Below, piece by piece: positions 17,001 to 23,439 of a stretch of DNA of 32,162 nt. The notes below the pieces were generated by a model. The model did not search any database. It saw nothing but the letters and a program-made list of their open reading frames with translations, and was not told the origin of the DNA. The position numbers and the translations under genes are program-made. The DNA comes from Betaproteobacteria bacterium (GTDB taxonomy: Bacteria; Pseudomonadota; Gammaproteobacteria; Burkholderiales; SG8-41). The first letter of the stretch is position 1, and every line of letters begins with the position of its first letter. Location of the stretch: the NCBI GenBank assembly GCA_016868035.1, contig VGID01000046.1, positions 1 through 32,162 on the forward strand, read 5' to 3'.

Positions 17001-18133
17001 ACCAGCCGAAGGCCAGTGTCGTGCGCGGCGAGATCGTGGGCGTGGAGGCGCTGCTGCGCTGGCGGCATCCCGAGCGCGGGCTGGTTTCCCCGGGCGAGTT
17101 CATGTCGGTGCTGGAGGACACCGGTCTCATCGTGCCCGTCGGCGACTGGGTGCTCCGGGCTGTATGCGCCCAGATCAAGGAATGGGAGAGCGCCGGAATG
17201 AAGGCGATGCCGGTCGCCGTCAACCTCTCGGCAAGGCAGTTCTCCGCAAAGGAATTTGGAGCCACCATCAGCCGTATCCTCGATGAGCATCGGGTGGATC
17301 CCGCGTTGATCGATCTCGAGATCACCGAGAGCTCTCTTATGGTGAACACCGAGGAAGCGGTGCGCACGCTCGAATTCCTCAAGCGCGTCGGGGTCGGGCT
17401 CTCGATCGACGACTTCGGGACCGGCTACTCGAGCCTGGGATATCTGAAGCGCTTCCCGCTCGATTCGCTCAAGATCGACCGTTCATTCGTGCGCGACATC
17501 ACCACCGACGGCGATGACGCGACGATCACGCGCGCCGTGATCTCGATGGCGCACAGCCTGGGACTGAAAGTGATCGCAGAGGGCGTGGAAACCGGGGAGC
17601 AGCTCGCGTTTCTCGCGGAATACGGCTGCGACGAGATCCAGGGCTATTTCTTCTCCCGCCCGCTGGAAGTGCAGGAGTGCGGCCGGTTGCTGCGGGAGGA
17701 CCGCCGCATGCAGCGCCCGTCTCAGGCCGCGGTATCGAATGCGCCGACAATACTGCTGGTGGACGACGACGACGACGCCCTCACGCTGCTGCGGCGCGGG
17801 CTCACACCCGACGGCTATCAGATCCTGAGCGCGCGCAGCGCGCACGAGGCGCTGAATCTGCTCGGCATCCATCGGGTCGACGTGATCATCACGGACCAGA
17901 GCATGCCGGGCATGCGCGGCACCGAGTTCCTGCAGCGGGTGAAGGCCCTGCACCCCGCGACCATCCGCATGATCACGAGCGCCTATAGCGACTTCAACAT
18001 GATGGCCGATGCGGTCAACAAGGGGGAAGTGGCCCGGTTCCTGCCCAAGTCGCTCACCGAGGAGCAACTGCGCGCGGACGTGCGCGAGGCGCTGCAGAGC
18101 CGCAGCCGCGCGGTGCCGCCGCTCGCCGCCTAA
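11015..18133 (+). CDS. Giant receiver-PAS-GAF-GGDEF-EAL-receiver protein (2372 aa)
   Basis: One uninterrupted frame with a good AGGAGCGAGGA ribosome-binding site. Approximate domain order: receiver (5-130, Asp65 in LVLSDYELP); PAS (149, 269); GAF (397-568); PAS (579, 706, 827); GAF (957-1120); PAS (1131, 1253); GAF (1382-1545); PAS (1553, 1676); GGDEF (1801-1960); EAL (1988-2230); receiver (2244-2365, Asp2294 in IITDQSMPG). The GGDEF loop is intact at 1883-1887, with an I-site RSGD five residues before it. The EAL domain keeps EALLRW (Glu2011), NLSARQF, DDFGTGYSS, KIDRSF and AEGVET. Both cyclic-di-GMP synthesis and hydrolysis are therefore chemically possible. No membrane segment is seen. Four PAS domains share FD(Q/R)AAVG(I/M) and are probably internal duplicates. 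The two receivers could take phosphate from the upstream kinases. The net activity cannot be predicted. Confidence 0.95.
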   Translation: MDSGAPRDDARSALRILLVEDSDEDAALIERTLTGAGFTFALRRVNSEAGFRSELVAQPDLVLSDYELPSFSGIRALELTRESYPDLPFILVSGRMNRELKSQAARLGASDVLSKDRLNRLGAAVSSVLKMSEVRSRAQAAERKLSRDGHEFGNAFDRAAVGMALTTLDGRWLRVNQAFCEITGYTDSELRGTECHAITHPDDVPGDVEALQQLLAGKLASSQRDKRYLHKYGHAVWVQVTGSLVRGNDGAPLYRVVHVLDITHRKDAEGRFRATFDQAAVGIAHTTTEGAIREVNRKLCEMLGYRREELLELATGDLSFPEDRGTQDQLRREVVASVRPYFQGEKRYVRKNGDVIWVNRTVTLARETVSGAPYLVQVFEDVTERKRTEARLERAARARRVLAEGTHALVRAESESGLMQAMCRIIVETGGYRQGWIELATGDAERPLAAAAQAGFGEYLPLVSAPESGHEVVHRGVGSNAFASCQTVIARDLLGDTRPENAWRRARALRYGFQSSIALPLLAENNALGVLVMHAGEADAFDDEEIALLTTLAADISFGISTLRTRKARDDAEAALRKSEERFRVLTELSSDWSWEQDAELRFVSVSTTVKSHAGISAADHTGKTRWELPRTRAVNTTWEAHKAVLAARQPFRDLLLERIGEDGKTNYVSVSGDPVFDALGEFTGYRGVAKNVTASIDAETGLRESERRFRDIFDQAAVGISRVDLDGVLVDVNQKFCEMIRYARDELIGKPLRAITHPDDFGEGTRLRMGLVKGGASAVAGEKRFIRKDGTIMWARRTMSIARDHEGNPSYVISVVEDITERKEAEERFQATFDQAAVGIMHTSLDRRFLMVNRRFCEMVGYSREELMGMTPLQIHHPEDADKDLHLEDQLLAGEIGTYNFVKRYICRDGRVIWGKRTVSLVREPDGRPKYFIRVVEDITERRRADEELQRKTEIAQLLESLARAANEATSPEAAMRTCLERICEHGAWPVGRLGIYGPGEGDRFPEHSLWHAKHPDRYDALMRASLDARYFSVGGRFISVVLQEKKPVWLNDIASAVGFGRMSVASGCGLRSAFAFPVIVGGEVAAFLEFFAPEPREPDSLLLEAVTSVGAQLARLIERSRAMAELAQLASIVECSQDAMMSTAPDGTILTWNAGAERLFGYRAKEVAGRSASILVPQERHHEFEQGRSTVLAGGQVAPFDTERLDKDGQRVQVSISASPIRNRAGDVIGLAVVYSDVADRKRAEEAIARERALLRTIIDTLPDYIYVKDRDGRFRLGNRAWLRVRGITDEEIVGKTVFDVFPPEIAARMAAQDAAIVEEGTPLHNEEQRVIVRMPDGTHSETRWSSTTKVPMRDSSGRIIGTIGVSRDITERMRSERRRAVEHAVSSVLAESVMLEEAVPRLLRTIGEAMDWAYGAYWNWSETEGTLVRRDYWSDVPMDVVPASEGAWVRLRSLKPGGLLRRAWVEKVPTWIVDIERETTLNRRERALELGLRSAYSFPILAGGNVLGVMEFFGRDLRQPDEMLLQITGSIGRQIGQFIERRRAEAERARLAAIVETSDDAIVSHALDGTILSWNAGAERMLGYTAAEMIGRSISMLAPPEYAHESRRNTDALLRGEVVPAFETVRYAKDGRRVEVQISVSPVRDAAGTLVGVSAIFRDISERKRTEAALQESEEQFRQLANNIPQAFWITDIAQKKTLYLSPAARTLFGRSLEEILESPRVLIRSVHAQDRYRIHAARKAAAQGGYDETYRIVRADGTIRWIHDRAFPVRDAAGNVYRVAGIAEDITERKLAEERLMHLAHYDVLTSLPNRVLFYDRLKQALAQAKRSQWSVGVMFIDVDRFKNVNDTLGHAVGDKLLQQVSERLSETVRSGDTVGRLGGDEFAVVLTNLAGAQDANLVAQKILASFKQPFRLEGAEVYVTASIGITIYPTDSTEQDALTRNADTAMYRAKEIGRDCYQFYMPEMNARALETLSMEGSLRRALERNEFLLHYQPKASVVRGEIVGVEALLRWRHPERGLVSPGEFMSVLEDTGLIVPVGDWVLRAVCAQIKEWESAGMKAMPVAVNLSARQFSAKEFGATISRILDEHRVDPALIDLEITESSLMVNTEEAVRTLEFLKRVGVGLSIDDFGTGYSSLGYLKRFPLDSLKIDRSFVRDITTDGDDATITRAVISMAHSLGLKVIAEGVETGEQLAFLAEYGCDEIQGYFFSRPLEVQECGRLLREDRRMQRPSQAAVSNAPTILLVDDDDDALTLLRRGLTPDGYQILSARSAHEALNLLGIHRVDVIITDQSMPGMRGTEFLQRVKALHPATIRMITSAYSDFNMMADAVNKGEVARFLPKSLTEEQLRADVREALQSRSRAVPPLAA

Positions 18134-18498
18134 TCGATCAGGATCGCGGCCGCCACCTTGCGCCCTTCGGCCGCGAGGATGTTGTAGGTGCGGCACGCGG
18201 CGCTGCTGTCCATCACCTCGAACCCGATGCCCTGCTCCACGAGCAGGCGCGCGATTTCCGACCGGGGAAAACGCTGCGCCGATCCGGTCCCGAAGATCAC
18301 GACCTCCGGACCGAGGTTCACCACGGGCCCGAAGTCGGCGGCCGTGAGCGCATCGAAGCCGCCGACCTTCCATTCGGACACCGCCTCGGGCGTCACCACC
18401 ACGCTGCAGGCGTAGCGCACGTTGTTGACCGAGACATAACCCGTGCCGTAGCCCGAGAACAGGTTGCGTCCAGCAGCGGAAGCCAGGTGAAGCTTCAC
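18130..18498 (-). CDS. Mth938-domain (DUF498) protein
   Basis: This small protein of 122 residues belongs to the Mth938/DUF498 (NDUFAF3-like) family. It contains GYVSVNNVRY, VVIFGTGSAQRFP, GFEVMDSSAACRTYN and ILAAEGRKVAAAIL, and matches the usual family length. The function is unsettled; eukaryotic relatives help assemble respiratory complex I. I chose the GTG at 18498 (VKLHLASA), which has AGAAGG upstream. A longer open frame to 18780 runs antisense into alaC and is not real. The gene is divergent from alaC, and its stop codon overlaps the stop of the giant c-di-GMP gene on the other strand. Confidence 0.88.
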   Translation of the reverse strand: MKLHLASAAGRNLFSGYGTGYVSVNNVRYACSVVVTPEAVSEWKVGGFDALTAADFGPVVNLGPEVVIFGTGSAQRFPRSEIARLLVEQGIGFEVMDSSAACRTYNILAAEGRKVAAAILID

Positions 18499-18513
18499 GG
18501 ATAACCTTCTGAT

Positions 18514-18542
18514 TTGCTGTGGATTAGTCGCTCCGCTAGAAT
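18514..18542 (+). promoter_or_regulatory. Candidate promoter for alaC-hom-thrC
   Basis: TTGCTG at 18514-18519 and TAGAAT at 18537-18542 are separated by exactly 17 bases, a sigma-70-like arrangement with a good -10 and a weak -35. It lies in the 100-bp divergent gap before alaC and would give a leader of about 50 bases. The prediction comes from sequence only. Confidence 0.4.
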
Positions 18543-18598
18543 TATACGCTTTTGCGCCGCCTGACCGGGCATGACCCCGAGCTGAGATCGAGTCGAGC

Positions 18599-19783
18599 AT
18601 GGAAGAATTTCCGCGCATCAAGCGGCTCCCGCCGTACGTGTTCAACGTCACGGGCGAGCTCAAGCTCGCGGCGCGCCGGCGCGGGGAGGACATCATCGAC
18701 TTCAGCATGGGCAACCCCGACCAGCCGACGCCGCGGCACATCGTCGAGAAGCTCATCGAGAGCGTGCAGCGCCCGGACACCCACGGCTACTCGGTGTCGA
18801 AGGGCATACCGCGGCTCCGACGCGCCATCTGCGGCTGGTACAAGGCCCGCTACGATGTCGAGCTCGATCCGGATTCGGAGGCGATCGTCACGATCGGCTC
18901 CAAGGAAGGCATCGCGCACCTCGCGCTCGCCACGCTGGATACCGGGGACATCGTCCTGGTGCCCAATCCGAGCTATCCGATCCACATCTACGGCCCGGTG
19001 ATCTCCGGCGCCGACATCCGCCACGTGCCCATGCTCCCCGGGGCGGATTTCTTCGAGCCGCTGGAGCGCGCGCTGCGGGATTCCTACCCGAAGCCGAAGA
19101 TGCTGATCGTGAACTTTCCGAGCAACCCGACCACGCAGTGCGTGGACCTGGCGTTCTTCGAGCGGCTCGTCGCGCTCGCCCGGGAGCATCACATCTACGT
19201 CGTGCACGATCTCGCCTACGCGGACATCGTGTTCGACGGCTACCAGGCCCCGTCGATCCTGCAGGTGCCGGGCGCGCGCGAGATCGCCGTGGAGTTCTTC
19301 ACCATGTCGAAGAGCTACAACATGGCGGGGTGGCGGGTGGGATTCATGGTCGGCAACCGCGAGCTCGTCACCGCGCTCGCACGCATCAAGAGCTATCATG
19401 ACTACGGAATGTTCACGCCGATCCAGGTCGCCTCCATCATCGCGCTCGAGGGGCCGCAGGACTGCGTGGAAGCGGTGTGCCGCATCTACCAGGGGCGGCG
19501 CGACGTGCTGGCAGGCGGATTGCACGCGCTTGGTTGGCCGGTCGAGGTGCCGAAGGCAACGCTGTACCTGTGGGCGCCGATTCCGGAGCCGTATCGCGCG
19601 TTGGGGTCTCTGGAGTTCTCGAAGAAGCTCCTGGCGGACGCCAAGATCGCGGTATCGCCCGGGATCGGTTTCGGCCATTATGGGGACGGGCACGTGCGCT
19701 TCGCCCTGATCGAGAACGAGGCCCGAAGCCGGCAGGCGCTGCGCGGCATCAGGGACATGTTCAAGAAGGACGGCAAGCTGTGA
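18599..19783 (+). CDS. alaC: Pyridoxal-phosphate aminotransferase, AlaC-type (alanine-synthesising)
   Basis: A 394-residue class I/II aminotransferase. Visible family marks are [13 protein letters not shown] near the N-terminus, [23 protein letters not shown] and the PLP-binding Lys in [16 protein letters not shown]. These are characteristic of AlaC/YfdZ-type enzymes, which make alanine from pyruvate with glutamate as amino donor. The gene heads a run into hom, overlapping its start by four bases (GTGA). This alaC-hom-thrC order is common in betaproteobacteria and links alanine synthesis to the aspartate-family pathway. A role with other 2-oxo acids remains possible. Length and motifs show no defect. 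Confidence 0.93.
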   Translation: MEEFPRIKRLPPYVFNVTGELKLAARRRGEDIIDFSMGNPDQPTPRHIVEKLIESVQRPDTHGYSVSKGIPRLRRAICGWYKARYDVELDPDSEAIVTIGSKEGIAHLALATLDTGDIVLVPNPSYPIHIYGPVISGADIRHVPMLPGADFFEPLERALRDSYPKPKMLIVNFPSNPTTQCVDLAFFERLVALAREHHIYVVHDLAYADIVFDGYQAPSILQVPGAREIAVEFFTMSKSYNMAGWRVGFMVGNRELVTALARIKSYHDYGMFTPIQVASIIALEGPQDCVEAVCRIYQGRRDVLAGGLHALGWPVEVPKATLYLWAPIPEPYRALGSLEFSKKLLADAKIAVSPGIGFGHYGDGHVRFALIENEARSRQALRGIRDMFKKDGKL

Positions 19784-21114
19784 GCAAGAAAGAACAGCCC
19801 GGATTGCGCCCCATCAACGTGGGCCTGCTCGGCATCGGCATCGTGGGCGGCGGCACCTTCGCCGTGCTCAGCCGCAACCAGGAGGAGATTGAACGCCGCG
19901 CGGGCTGCGCGATCATGATGCGCATGGTGGCCGACAAGGAACTCGAGAAGGCGCGGCGCATCGTCGGCGGGCGCGCGAGCGTCACGGGCGATGCAAACGA
20001 ACTGGTGAACAGTCCCGACATCGACATCGTGGTCGAGTTGATCGGAGGCACCGCGACGGCCAAGGACCTCATCCTCAAGGCGATCGCCAACGGCAAGCAC
20101 ATCGTCACCGCGAACAAGGCGCTGCTCGCCCAGCATGGAAACGAAATCTTCGCGGCCGCGCAGAAGAAGGACGTGATGGTGGCCTTCGAGGCCGCGGTGG
20201 GCGGAGGCATACCCATCATCAAATCGCTGCGCGAAGGCCTCAGCGCGAACCGGATCGAGTGGATCGCCGGCATCATCAACGGCACCAGCAACTACGTGCT
20301 GTCCGAGATGCGCGACAAGGGCGCAAGCTTCGCCGAGGCGCTGCAACGGGCCCAGCGCCTCGGGTACGCCGAAGCCGACCCCACCTTCGACATCGAGGGC
20401 ATCGACGCAGCGCACAAGCTCACGATCATGGCGGCCATCGGATTCGGAATCCCGATGCAGTTCAAGTCGTGCTACACGGAAGGCATCTCCCGGCTCACGC
20501 AGGAGGACATCCGCTACGCGGAGGAGATGGGATACCGCATCAAGCTGCTGGGCATCACCAAGCGCAAGGCGCAGGGCATCGAGCTGCGGGTGCACCCGAC
20601 GCTCGTCCCGGCGCGGCGACTGCTCGCGAACGTCGAGGGCGTGATGAACGGCATCCTCGTGAAGGGCGACGCGGTGGGGCAGACCATGTATTATGGCGCG
20701 GGCGCGGGCGCCGAGCCGACCGCCTCCGCCGTCGTCGCCGACTTGGTGGACGTCGCGCGGACGCTGACCGCGGACCCGGAGCACCGCGTGCCGCACCTTG
20801 CGTTCCAGCCCGACCGGCTGTCCTCGATCCCGATTCTGCCGATGGGCGAGGTCGAGACCGCGTACTATCTGCGCATGCGGGTGCTCGACAAGCCCGGGGT
20901 TCTCGCGGACATCACCCGCATCCTTGCAGAATTGCGGATTTCGATCGATGCGATGATGCAGAAAGAACCGCAGGAGGGAGAGGATCAGGTGGACATCATC
21001 ATGCTCACCCATCTTACCCGCGAGAAGAACGTGGACGCGGCGATCACCAGGATCGAGGGGCTGCCGGTCGTGATCGGCAAGATCACGCGCATCCGCCTCG
21101 AACAGCTCAGCTGA
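19780..21114 (+). CDS. hom: Homoserine dehydrogenase
   Basis: This 444-residue enzyme reduces aspartate semialdehyde to homoserine, the branch point to threonine and methionine. The Rossmann motif [13 protein letters not shown] is at residues ~13-25. The catalytic region contains [37 protein letters not shown] and [19 protein letters not shown]. The C-terminal ~85 residues form an ACT domain ([15 protein letters not shown]), the usual site of threonine feedback. The GTG start at 19780 overlaps the alaC stop codon, so translation is probably coupled. A longer frame to 19477 runs inside alaC and is rejected. thrC follows 123 bp downstream, after an unusual repeat. Confidence 0.97.
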   Translation: MSKKEQPGLRPINVGLLGIGIVGGGTFAVLSRNQEEIERRAGCAIMMRMVADKELEKARRIVGGRASVTGDANELVNSPDIDIVVELIGGTATAKDLILKAIANGKHIVTANKALLAQHGNEIFAAAQKKDVMVAFEAAVGGGIPIIKSLREGLSANRIEWIAGIINGTSNYVLSEMRDKGASFAEALQRAQRLGYAEADPTFDIEGIDAAHKLTIMAAIGFGIPMQFKSCYTEGISRLTQEDIRYAEEMGYRIKLLGITKRKAQGIELRVHPTLVPARRLLANVEGVMNGILVKGDAVGQTMYYGAGAGAEPTASAVVADLVDVARTLTADPEHRVPHLAFQPDRLSSIPILPMGEVETAYYLRMRVLDKPGVLADITRILAELRISIDAMMQKEPQEGEDQVDIIMLTHLTREKNVDAAITRIEGLPVVIGKITRIRLEQLS

Positions 21115-21122
21115 CGCCGAGC

Positions 21123-21238
21123 GGTTCCGGGTTCAAGGTTCCGAGTTCCAAGTTCCGGGTTCACGAACATCGAACCTTCGGCCTGCGGGGCAGGGGCGAT
21201 CCTGAAAACATTGAACCTTGAACCTTGAACTTTGAACA
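21123..21238. repeat. Inverted pair of heptamer arrays between hom and thrC
   Basis: Six degenerate 7-bp units (GGTTCCG, GGTTCAA, GGTTCCG, AGTTCCA, AGTTCCG, GGTTCAC) fill 21123-21164. After a ~46-bp spacer, four units (TTGAACC twice, TTGAACT, TTGAACA) fill 21211-21238. TTGAACC is the exact reverse complement of GGTTCAA, so the element is two heptamer arrays in inverted orientation. The last base of the right array is the A of the thrC ATG. No Shine-Dalgarno sequence is left before thrC. The transcript could form a long imperfect hairpin across the hom-thrC junction. Confidence 0.92.
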
Positions 21239-22359
21239 TGGAACGCTACACCGGCGTGATCGACAAATACCGCGAGCGCCTGCCGGTCGCGCCGCAGACG
21301 CGCGCGGTGTCGCTGAACGAGGGAGCGACCCCGCTCGTGGAGCTCGAGAACCTGCCGCGCCTGCTGCGCAGGAACGTGCGCATCTACGCCAAGTTCGAGG
21401 GGCTCAATCCGACCGGCTCGTTCAAGGACCGCGGCATGACGATGGCGGTCACCCAGGCGGTGGCAGCGGGGGCGAGGGCGATCATCTGCGCTTCGACCGG
21501 CAACACGTCGGCCGCCGCCGCCGCATACGCCGCACGCGCGGGGATCGCGTGTTTCGTGCTCATACCGGAAGGCAAGATCGCGCTCGGGAAGCTCTCGCAG
21601 GCGATGATGCACGGGTCGGTCGTGATCCAGATCCGGGGCAACTTCGACGACGGCATGCGCCTCGTGCAGGAGGTCGCGAAGACCGCGCCGGTCAATATCG
21701 TGAACTCCATCAATCCGTACCGGTTGCAGGGGCAGAAGACGATCGCCTTCGAGGTAATCGAGGCGCTGGGCGACGCGCCCGATTACCACGCGCTGCCGGT
21801 AGGCAACGCCGGCAACATCACCGCGCACTGGATCGGCTACTCGGAGGCGGTATGCGAGAGCACCGATGCGTGCGCGTTCTGCGCCGGCAAGTGCGAGTTC
21901 CGCAAGACGAAGATCGCGACGCGCCGCCCGATCATGCTGGGCTACCAGGCTTCCGGCGCAGCGCCGATCGTGCGCGGACGCCCGGTCGAGAGCCCGGAGA
22001 CGGTGGCGACCGCCATCCGGATCGGAAACCCGGTGTCGTGGCAACAGGCGCTCGCGGCGCAGAAGGAATCCGGCGGGTGGTTCGCGGAGTGCAGCGACGA
22101 GGAAATCCTGCGCGTGCAAAAGCTGCTCGCCGAGTCCGAGGGGATATTCTGCGAGCCGGCGTCCGCGACCGGCCTCGCCGGGGTCCTGAAGGACCTCGAG
22201 CTGGGGAGAATAGGCGAGGGCAGCAGCATCGTCGTCACCCTGACCGGCCATGGGCTGAAGGACCCCGACACCGCGATCGCTCACAGCGCGAAGCCGCTCA
22301 CGGTCGATGCGGAGCTACCGGCGATCGAGCGCGTGATCCGCGAGCACCTCAAACGCTAG
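21238..22359 (+). CDS. thrC: Threonine synthase, short form with a cysteine-rich insertion
   Basis: The 373-residue PLP enzyme converts O-phosphohomoserine to threonine. The PLP Lys is in NPTGSFKDRGM, the phosphate loop and fold marks are CASTGNTSAAAAAYAAR and PVGNAGNITAHWIGY, and the C-terminal region contains GYQASGAAPIVRG and EPASATGLAG. Length fits the shorter Bacillus-like type rather than the ~430-480-residue E. coli type. After WIGYSEAV it has an extra segment with four cysteines (Cys206, Cys212, Cys215, Cys219; spacing C-x5-C-x2-C-x3-C), where I would expect a short link. This may bind a metal. The ATG at 21238 overlaps the end of a heptamer repeat and lacks a clear ribosome-binding site. 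Confidence 0.95.
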   Translation: MERYTGVIDKYRERLPVAPQTRAVSLNEGATPLVELENLPRLLRRNVRIYAKFEGLNPTGSFKDRGMTMAVTQAVAAGARAIICASTGNTSAAAAAYAARAGIACFVLIPEGKIALGKLSQAMMHGSVVIQIRGNFDDGMRLVQEVAKTAPVNIVNSINPYRLQGQKTIAFEVIEALGDAPDYHALPVGNAGNITAHWIGYSEAVCESTDACAFCAGKCEFRKTKIATRRPIMLGYQASGAAPIVRGRPVESPETVATAIRIGNPVSWQQALAAQKESGGWFAECSDEEILRVQKLLAESEGIFCEPASATGLAGVLKDLELGRIGEGSSIVVTLTGHGLKDPDTAIAHSAKPLTVDAELPAIERVIREHLKR

Positions 22360-22389
22360 ACGCAAAGGCGCGAAGAACGAAAATTATGG

Positions 22390-22448
22390 AACCGCCGATG
22401 AACGCGGACAAAGGCAAGACCAACAAGCCACAGAGAGCACAGAGAACA
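22390..22448 (+). repeat. Left copy of composite intergenic repeat flanking the TA pair
   Basis: AACCGCCGATGAACGC at 22390-22405 is followed by AGCCACAGAGA at 22426-22436 and another CACAGAGA unit. The same two blocks occur in the same order in reverse complement at 23523-23440. The pair therefore brackets the toxin-antitoxin genes as inverted repeats about 1.1 kb apart. Confidence 0.75.
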
Positions 22449-22472
22449 ATCAGGAATGCAACATGATTAAAC

Positions 22473-22499
22473 GGACGCGATGTCGCGCCCTTTTTTTTT
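22473..22499 (+). terminator. Intrinsic terminator after thrC
   Basis: GGACGCGA and TCGCGCCC form a short stem with one mismatch, followed by nine Ts at 22491-22499. It lies 114 bp past the thrC stop codon and would end the alaC-hom-thrC transcript, beyond the left composite repeat. Confidence 0.7.
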
Positions 22500-22630
22500 C
22501 GCATCCAGTCCTGCCATCTGGAGTTTTTATTCCGCTTTGTTCGATAAGGTCTTGTTTGGCTTGATAAACCATTAAGCCCGAAGCAGAATGCCGATTTGCA
22601 AACCGGCTTTTAGGTCACCTACTTCACTAT

Positions 22631-22713
22631 AAGGACTTCCCTTCTCGTGTAGATTGAACAAATGACACTCAATCTTGGCACTCCAATGCCGTATCGAGTA
22701 GGGGAAGTCCCTT
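22631..22713. other. Nested inverted-repeat element (possible structured RNA or mobile-element remnant)
   Basis: The outer arms AAGGACTTCCCTTCTCG (22631-22647) and CGAGTAGGGGAAGTCCCTT (22695-22713) pair almost completely. Inside are two smaller hairpins, AGATTGA/TCAATCT (22651-22657, 22669-22675) and GGCA/TGCC (22677-22680, 22687-22690). The whole 83-nt unit could form a three-way junction. It ends 70 bp upstream of the antitoxin start. It could be a small RNA, an operator region, or a miniature inverted-repeat element. There is no poly-T tail, so a plain terminator is unlikely. Confidence 0.5.
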
Positions 22714-22783
22714 TCATTCGTTATACCCGACGTGGCATCGAGAGAACGCGCGTGCTAAATTCGCACTTTGGACGGAGGTGACC

Positions 22784-23014
22784 ATGAGTGTTTCCGTCAA
22801 GACCCTGGGCATCGATCGGCTTAATGTCGATGAACGGCTTGCTCTCGTCGAGGAGATATGGGCGACCATTTGCGCCGACGCAAAGGTGTTTCCCCTGACT
22901 GACGAGCAACGCGCTGAATTGGATCGCCGAGTCGCGGATGACAATTCGTTTCCTGAAGACGTCGTGCCTTGGGATGAGGTCAAAGCAGCGGCTCGATCGC
23001 GCTTGAGTCGATGA
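22784..23014 (+). CDS. Antitoxin of putative addiction module (Unstab_antitox family)
   Basis: A 76-residue acidic protein with LNVDERLALVEEIWATI near the N-terminus and LTDEQRAELDRRVADD followed by PEDVVPWDEVKAA. This is the pattern of the small addiction-module antitoxin family that pairs with RelE/ParE toxins. The ATG at 22784 has an excellent GGAGGTGA; the in-frame GTG at 22778 lies inside that ribosome-binding site. Its stop overlaps the toxin start (ATGA), so translation is coupled, as expected for type II systems. Such antitoxins bind and neutralise the toxin, but no DNA-binding motif is obvious here, so autoregulation is uncertain. GC content is lower than in neighbours, suggesting transfer. 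Confidence 0.88.
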   Translation: MSVSVKTLGIDRLNVDERLALVEEIWATICADAKVFPLTDEQRAELDRRVADDNSFPEDVVPWDEVKAAARSRLSR

Positions 23015-23307
23015 CGCTTCGCGTCGTTTTCCGGCGCGCTGCAAAAAGTGAGTTTGAGGATACGGCCGCTTGGTATGCCGAAAGAGCAGCTGGTCTCGGC
23101 GAAGAATTCATCCGCGAGATTGAGCAGGCCATTGCGAGTGCTGCGGCCGCACCACAGCGCTATCCTGTCGTATTCGGTGATATTCGACGTACAGTCACGC
23201 GTCGCTTTCCTTTCGCGATTTATTTTCGCGTCCGTTCCGATGCGCTGGTGGTTCTCGCCGTGTTCCACGGGCGCCGAAACCCGACCATTTGGCAGCGTCG
23301 GGCATAA
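23011..23307 (+). CDS. RelE/ParE-family toxin
   Basis: A 98-residue basic protein of the RelE/ParE fold. It has FRRAAKSEFEDTAAWYAERA, LGEEFIREIEQAI, PQRYPVVFGDIRRTVTRRFP and FAIYFRVRSDALVVLAVFHGRR. The C-terminal FHGRRNP segment is usual for ParE/RelE-like toxins. Family members either cleave mRNA on the ribosome (RelE) or poison gyrase (ParE); which applies here cannot be told by eye. The gene overlaps the antitoxin stop by four bases. Length and motifs appear complete, so the toxin is likely functional and held in check by the upstream antitoxin. Confidence 0.9.
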   Translation: MTLRVVFRRAAKSEFEDTAAWYAERAAGLGEEFIREIEQAIASAAAAPQRYPVVFGDIRRTVTRRFPFAIYFRVRSDALVVLAVFHGRRNPTIWQRRA

Positions 23308-23439
23308 CCACCGCATCGACGCCGACCGCTTCGCGGCGGGGTCATGCGGGACGTGAAGCCTTTCTTACCCAAAAGGCTTGGTACCCACCGCCGTTCCCTT
23401 TGGGGAATGCGAGCGGAGGGAAGCGAGTTTTGGGCGCTT

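Larger units (their letters stand above)
22360..22783. other. Intergenic region: repeat, terminator and structured element
   Basis: No credible gene is seen in these 424 bp. In order it holds a short CGCAAAGGCGCGAAGA-like stretch, the left composite repeat (22390-22448), an intrinsic terminator (22473-22499), an AT-richer stretch, and the multi-stem inverted-repeat element (22631-22713). It ends with the antitoxin leader and its GGAGGTGA ribosome-binding site. Base composition drops visibly from here into the toxin-antitoxin pair. Confidence 0.7.

Noticed and set aside
19477-19779. N-terminal extension of homoserine dehydrogenase
   Set aside because: The extra codons lie inside alaC in another frame; the GTG at 19780 gives the normal family start.
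22631-22740. Integron attC site
   Set aside because: GTTATAC near 22720 partly resembles a right core site, but there is no matching left core in the right position and no integrase.
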